Shown here one piece after another: positions 22,176 to 23,373 of a stretch of DNA of 23,373 nt. The first letter of the stretch is position 1. The number at the start of each line of letters is the position of its first letter. Source of the stretch: Chlamydiota bacterium (lineage in GTDB: Bacteria > Chlamydiota > Chlamydiia > Chlamydiales > SLFE01); NCBI GenBank assembly GCA_011065065.1, contig JAAKFL010000010.1, forward strand, positions 1 to 23,373, written 5' to 3'. Made by a program: the position numbers and the translations under genes. The notes under the pieces were generated by a model. It ran no database searches, had not been told where the DNA came from, and worked only from the letters and a program-made list of their open reading frames with translations.

Positions 22176-23032
22176 CGCTCAAATTTGGGTCGGGGTTGAT
22201 TGATGATGTATTGCCCAACATCCATTGATTCTTTTTCATTGAGAACGGGGGTCATAAAGGGCATGTTCAGCCAAATGAACGGTGCCATTTTGTCAATATG
22301 ACTCATTCCCGAGCCATCATTAAAGGAGTCATCTCCCCATAACGGAGGAATATCCAAAACTTGTTCTTCCATTGGCAATTTTGTTCCTTGTCCATTGTCA
22401 AGATGACAAGCGGCGCAATGAAGAGCGTACAGTTTTTTTCCATTGTCCGGATTGGGTTTGTAATCGTGGGTCATTTTCGGAAGACCCAACCACGGAAACT
22501 CTTTACGATCCTTTACCGGAGCAGATATCCAGTTGAGGTAGGCGAGGATTGCCTTCATTTTTGGTCCATCGACTGGAAGGGGTTTGCCATTGAGGCTTCT
22601 CTCGAAGCAGGCGTTGATTCTTTCCACCAAACTGACATCTCGCCCAGCTCTTTGGGAGTATCGGGGGTAGACGTAGGTGACTCCAACAAGAGAAATTGAC
22701 CCGTTTTTTCCTCCCAATGTGTTCCCTGCTTGGAAATGGCAATTTCTGCAGTTGAGACGATCTCCGGCATATTCTTTGGCCTGTTTTTGTGTATCAATGA
22801 GAATTCGATATCCCTTCATCACCTCATCGCGAATTTCTGGAGGAGCCATTTCGGGATCTACAAGGACGATGTCCGGGTGTTTTTTGAGTTGCGGAGCAAA
22901 TATTTCTTCTACATTCAAAGCGATCTCATTGGTGGTTAGGTCTTTAGGTCTGTGTTGTGTGATGGCGAAAAAGGAGCCAAGGCCAAAAACTAGGATTAAG
23001 AGCATAGAGTAGGGCCAAAGTTGTTTCAACAC
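22172..23032 (-). CDS. TsdA-like diheme c-type cytochrome
   Basis: The 286-residue protein has an N-terminal membrane or signal segment (about 8-25) and two haem attachment sites, CRNCH (95-99) and CAACH (206-210), so it is periplasmic. Around these lie GNTLGG, YPRYSQRAGRDVSLVERINACFERSLNG, AILAYLNWIS, PPLWGDDSFNDGSGM and DVGQYIINQPRPKF, the pattern of thiosulfate dehydrogenase TsdA and its relatives. C142, 43 residues after the first CXXCH, could be the unusual cysteine haem ligand of that family. The start is GTG at 23032, with AAGGAG 9 nt upstream. Natural substrate (thiosulfate or tetrathionate) is inferred from family resemblance; a general electron-carrier role is possible. Confidence 0.75.
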   Translation of the reverse strand: MLKQLWPYSMLLILVFGLGSFFAITQHRPKDLTTNEIALNVEEIFAPQLKKHPDIVLVDPEMAPPEIRDEVMKGYRILIDTQKQAKEYAGDRLNCRNCHFQAGNTLGGKNGSISLVGVTYVYPRYSQRAGRDVSLVERINACFERSLNGKPLPVDGPKMKAILAYLNWISAPVKDRKEFPWLGLPKMTHDYKPNPDNGKKLYALHCAACHLDNGQGTKLPMEEQVLDIPPLWGDDSFNDGSGMSHIDKMAPFIWLNMPFMTPVLNEKESMDVGQYIINQPRPKFER

Positions 23033-23070
23033 AGTGGGGAGCTCCTTGATGGGGATGAGATTCCACTCTC

Positions 23071-23099
23071 TTTTTAGGCAAAGGGGCCTTACAAATCAA
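23071..23099 (-). promoter_or_regulatory. promoter of the cytochrome operon
   Basis: On the minus strand TTGATT (23094-23099), a 17-nt spacer and TAAAAA (23071-23076) precede the cytochrome start by about 38 nt. Confidence 0.5.
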
Positions 23100-23135
23100 G
23101 ATTTAAACACAGGGTGTTGAATATGAACATTTTGG

Positions 23136-23174
23136 AGTGCGAAGGCTTGCCTTCGCACTTCTGAGTAAACTCAG
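23136..23174. repeat. two adjacent small hairpins
   Basis: AGTGCGAAGGC pairs with GCCTTCGCACT (23136-23159), and directly beside it CTGAGT pairs with ACTCAG (23161-23174). They stand between the cytochrome promoter and the long palindrome and may be part of the same element. Confidence 0.6.
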
Positions 23175-23179
23175 CAGGG

Positions 23180-23373
23180 CTGGAAGCCCGACATTTGTCA
23201 GCCCAGTCTGTAGCGAAGCGGAGGGCTGGGAAAACGAACAAAAAAACATCAAAGCCCTGAAAGGGTGACACTGACCGCGGCATGTGCCACCCTTTCAGGG
23301 CTTTATATGATGTTTGAATGGTCCCAGGCCTCCGCTCCGCTACAGCCTGGGCTGACAAATGTCGGGCTTCCAG
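23180..23373. repeat. long palindromic element reaching the window end
   Basis: The outer 27 nt (23180-23206) are the perfect reverse complement of 23347-23373. Inner parts, GTAGCG near 23211 against CGCTAC near 23340, and AAAGCCCTGAAAGGGTG against CACCCTTTCAGGGCTTT, also pair, centred on CCGCGG (23275-23280). The whole 194 bp could fold into one hairpin with small mismatches. It contains no convincing gene. The true right boundary may lie beyond the window. Together with 23033-23135 this is the only thing seen in the last 341 bases. Confidence 0.8.

Noticed and set aside
23089..23358. 89-residue minus-strand ORF
   Set aside because: It lies almost wholly in the palindromic element and small hairpins; the openness follows from the repeat and no RBS or family character is seen.

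Overview
The window is a gene-dense bacterial chromosome segment with moderate-to-low GC. I infer an environmental (amoeba-associated) member of the Chlamydiae. The main reason is a run of three paralogous, very cysteine-rich, Legionella-MOMP-like porins, which recalls the disulfide-linked chlamydial outer membrane. An RNase HIII and a ZntA-type ATPase without a metal-binding head fit but do not prove this. A Legionella-like host cannot be excluded from the sequence alone.

Layout. 1-371: a short repeat and a possible gene remnant. 372-1451: tpiA and secG. 1598-2384 (minus): a DUF4258 toxin and an HTH antitoxin, with a strong promoter whose -35 box lies inside a palindromic operator. 2515-2679: a 165-bp MITE-like inverted-repeat element. 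2718-5675: divergent def and a CcoI/FixI-type copper ATPase. 5709-6137: a GxxExxY protein between two inverted repeat arms. 6201-8461 (minus): kbl-tdh, the threonine-to-glycine pathway, with overlapping start and stop. 8575-12580: tsaD, rnhC, a small membrane-anchored protein and recN, apparently one operon. 12726-13013: a small unknown membrane protein, also between inverted repeat arms. 13097-14968 (minus): a ZntA-type ATPase with an altered phosphorylation motif. 15199-20512: an outer-membrane protein, three MOMP-like porins, and an exported Fe/Mn superoxide dismutase placed directly behind the third porin. 20691-23032 (minus): a TsdA-like diheme cytochrome c overlapping an unknown two-TM protein. 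23136-23373: hairpins and a long palindrome that reaches the window edge.

The genes fall into envelope and redox functions (porins, exported SOD, cytochrome c, two metal ATPases), housekeeping (tpiA, secG, def, tsaD, rnhC, recN) and amino-acid catabolism (kbl, tdh). The most unusual layer is non-coding. At least five families of short arrays, built of units of about 9 nt, sit at gene ends, as hairpins or as inverted pairs around single genes. In one case the array is translated as the C-terminal tail of an ATPase. No tRNA, rRNA, CRISPR array or transposase gene was seen.
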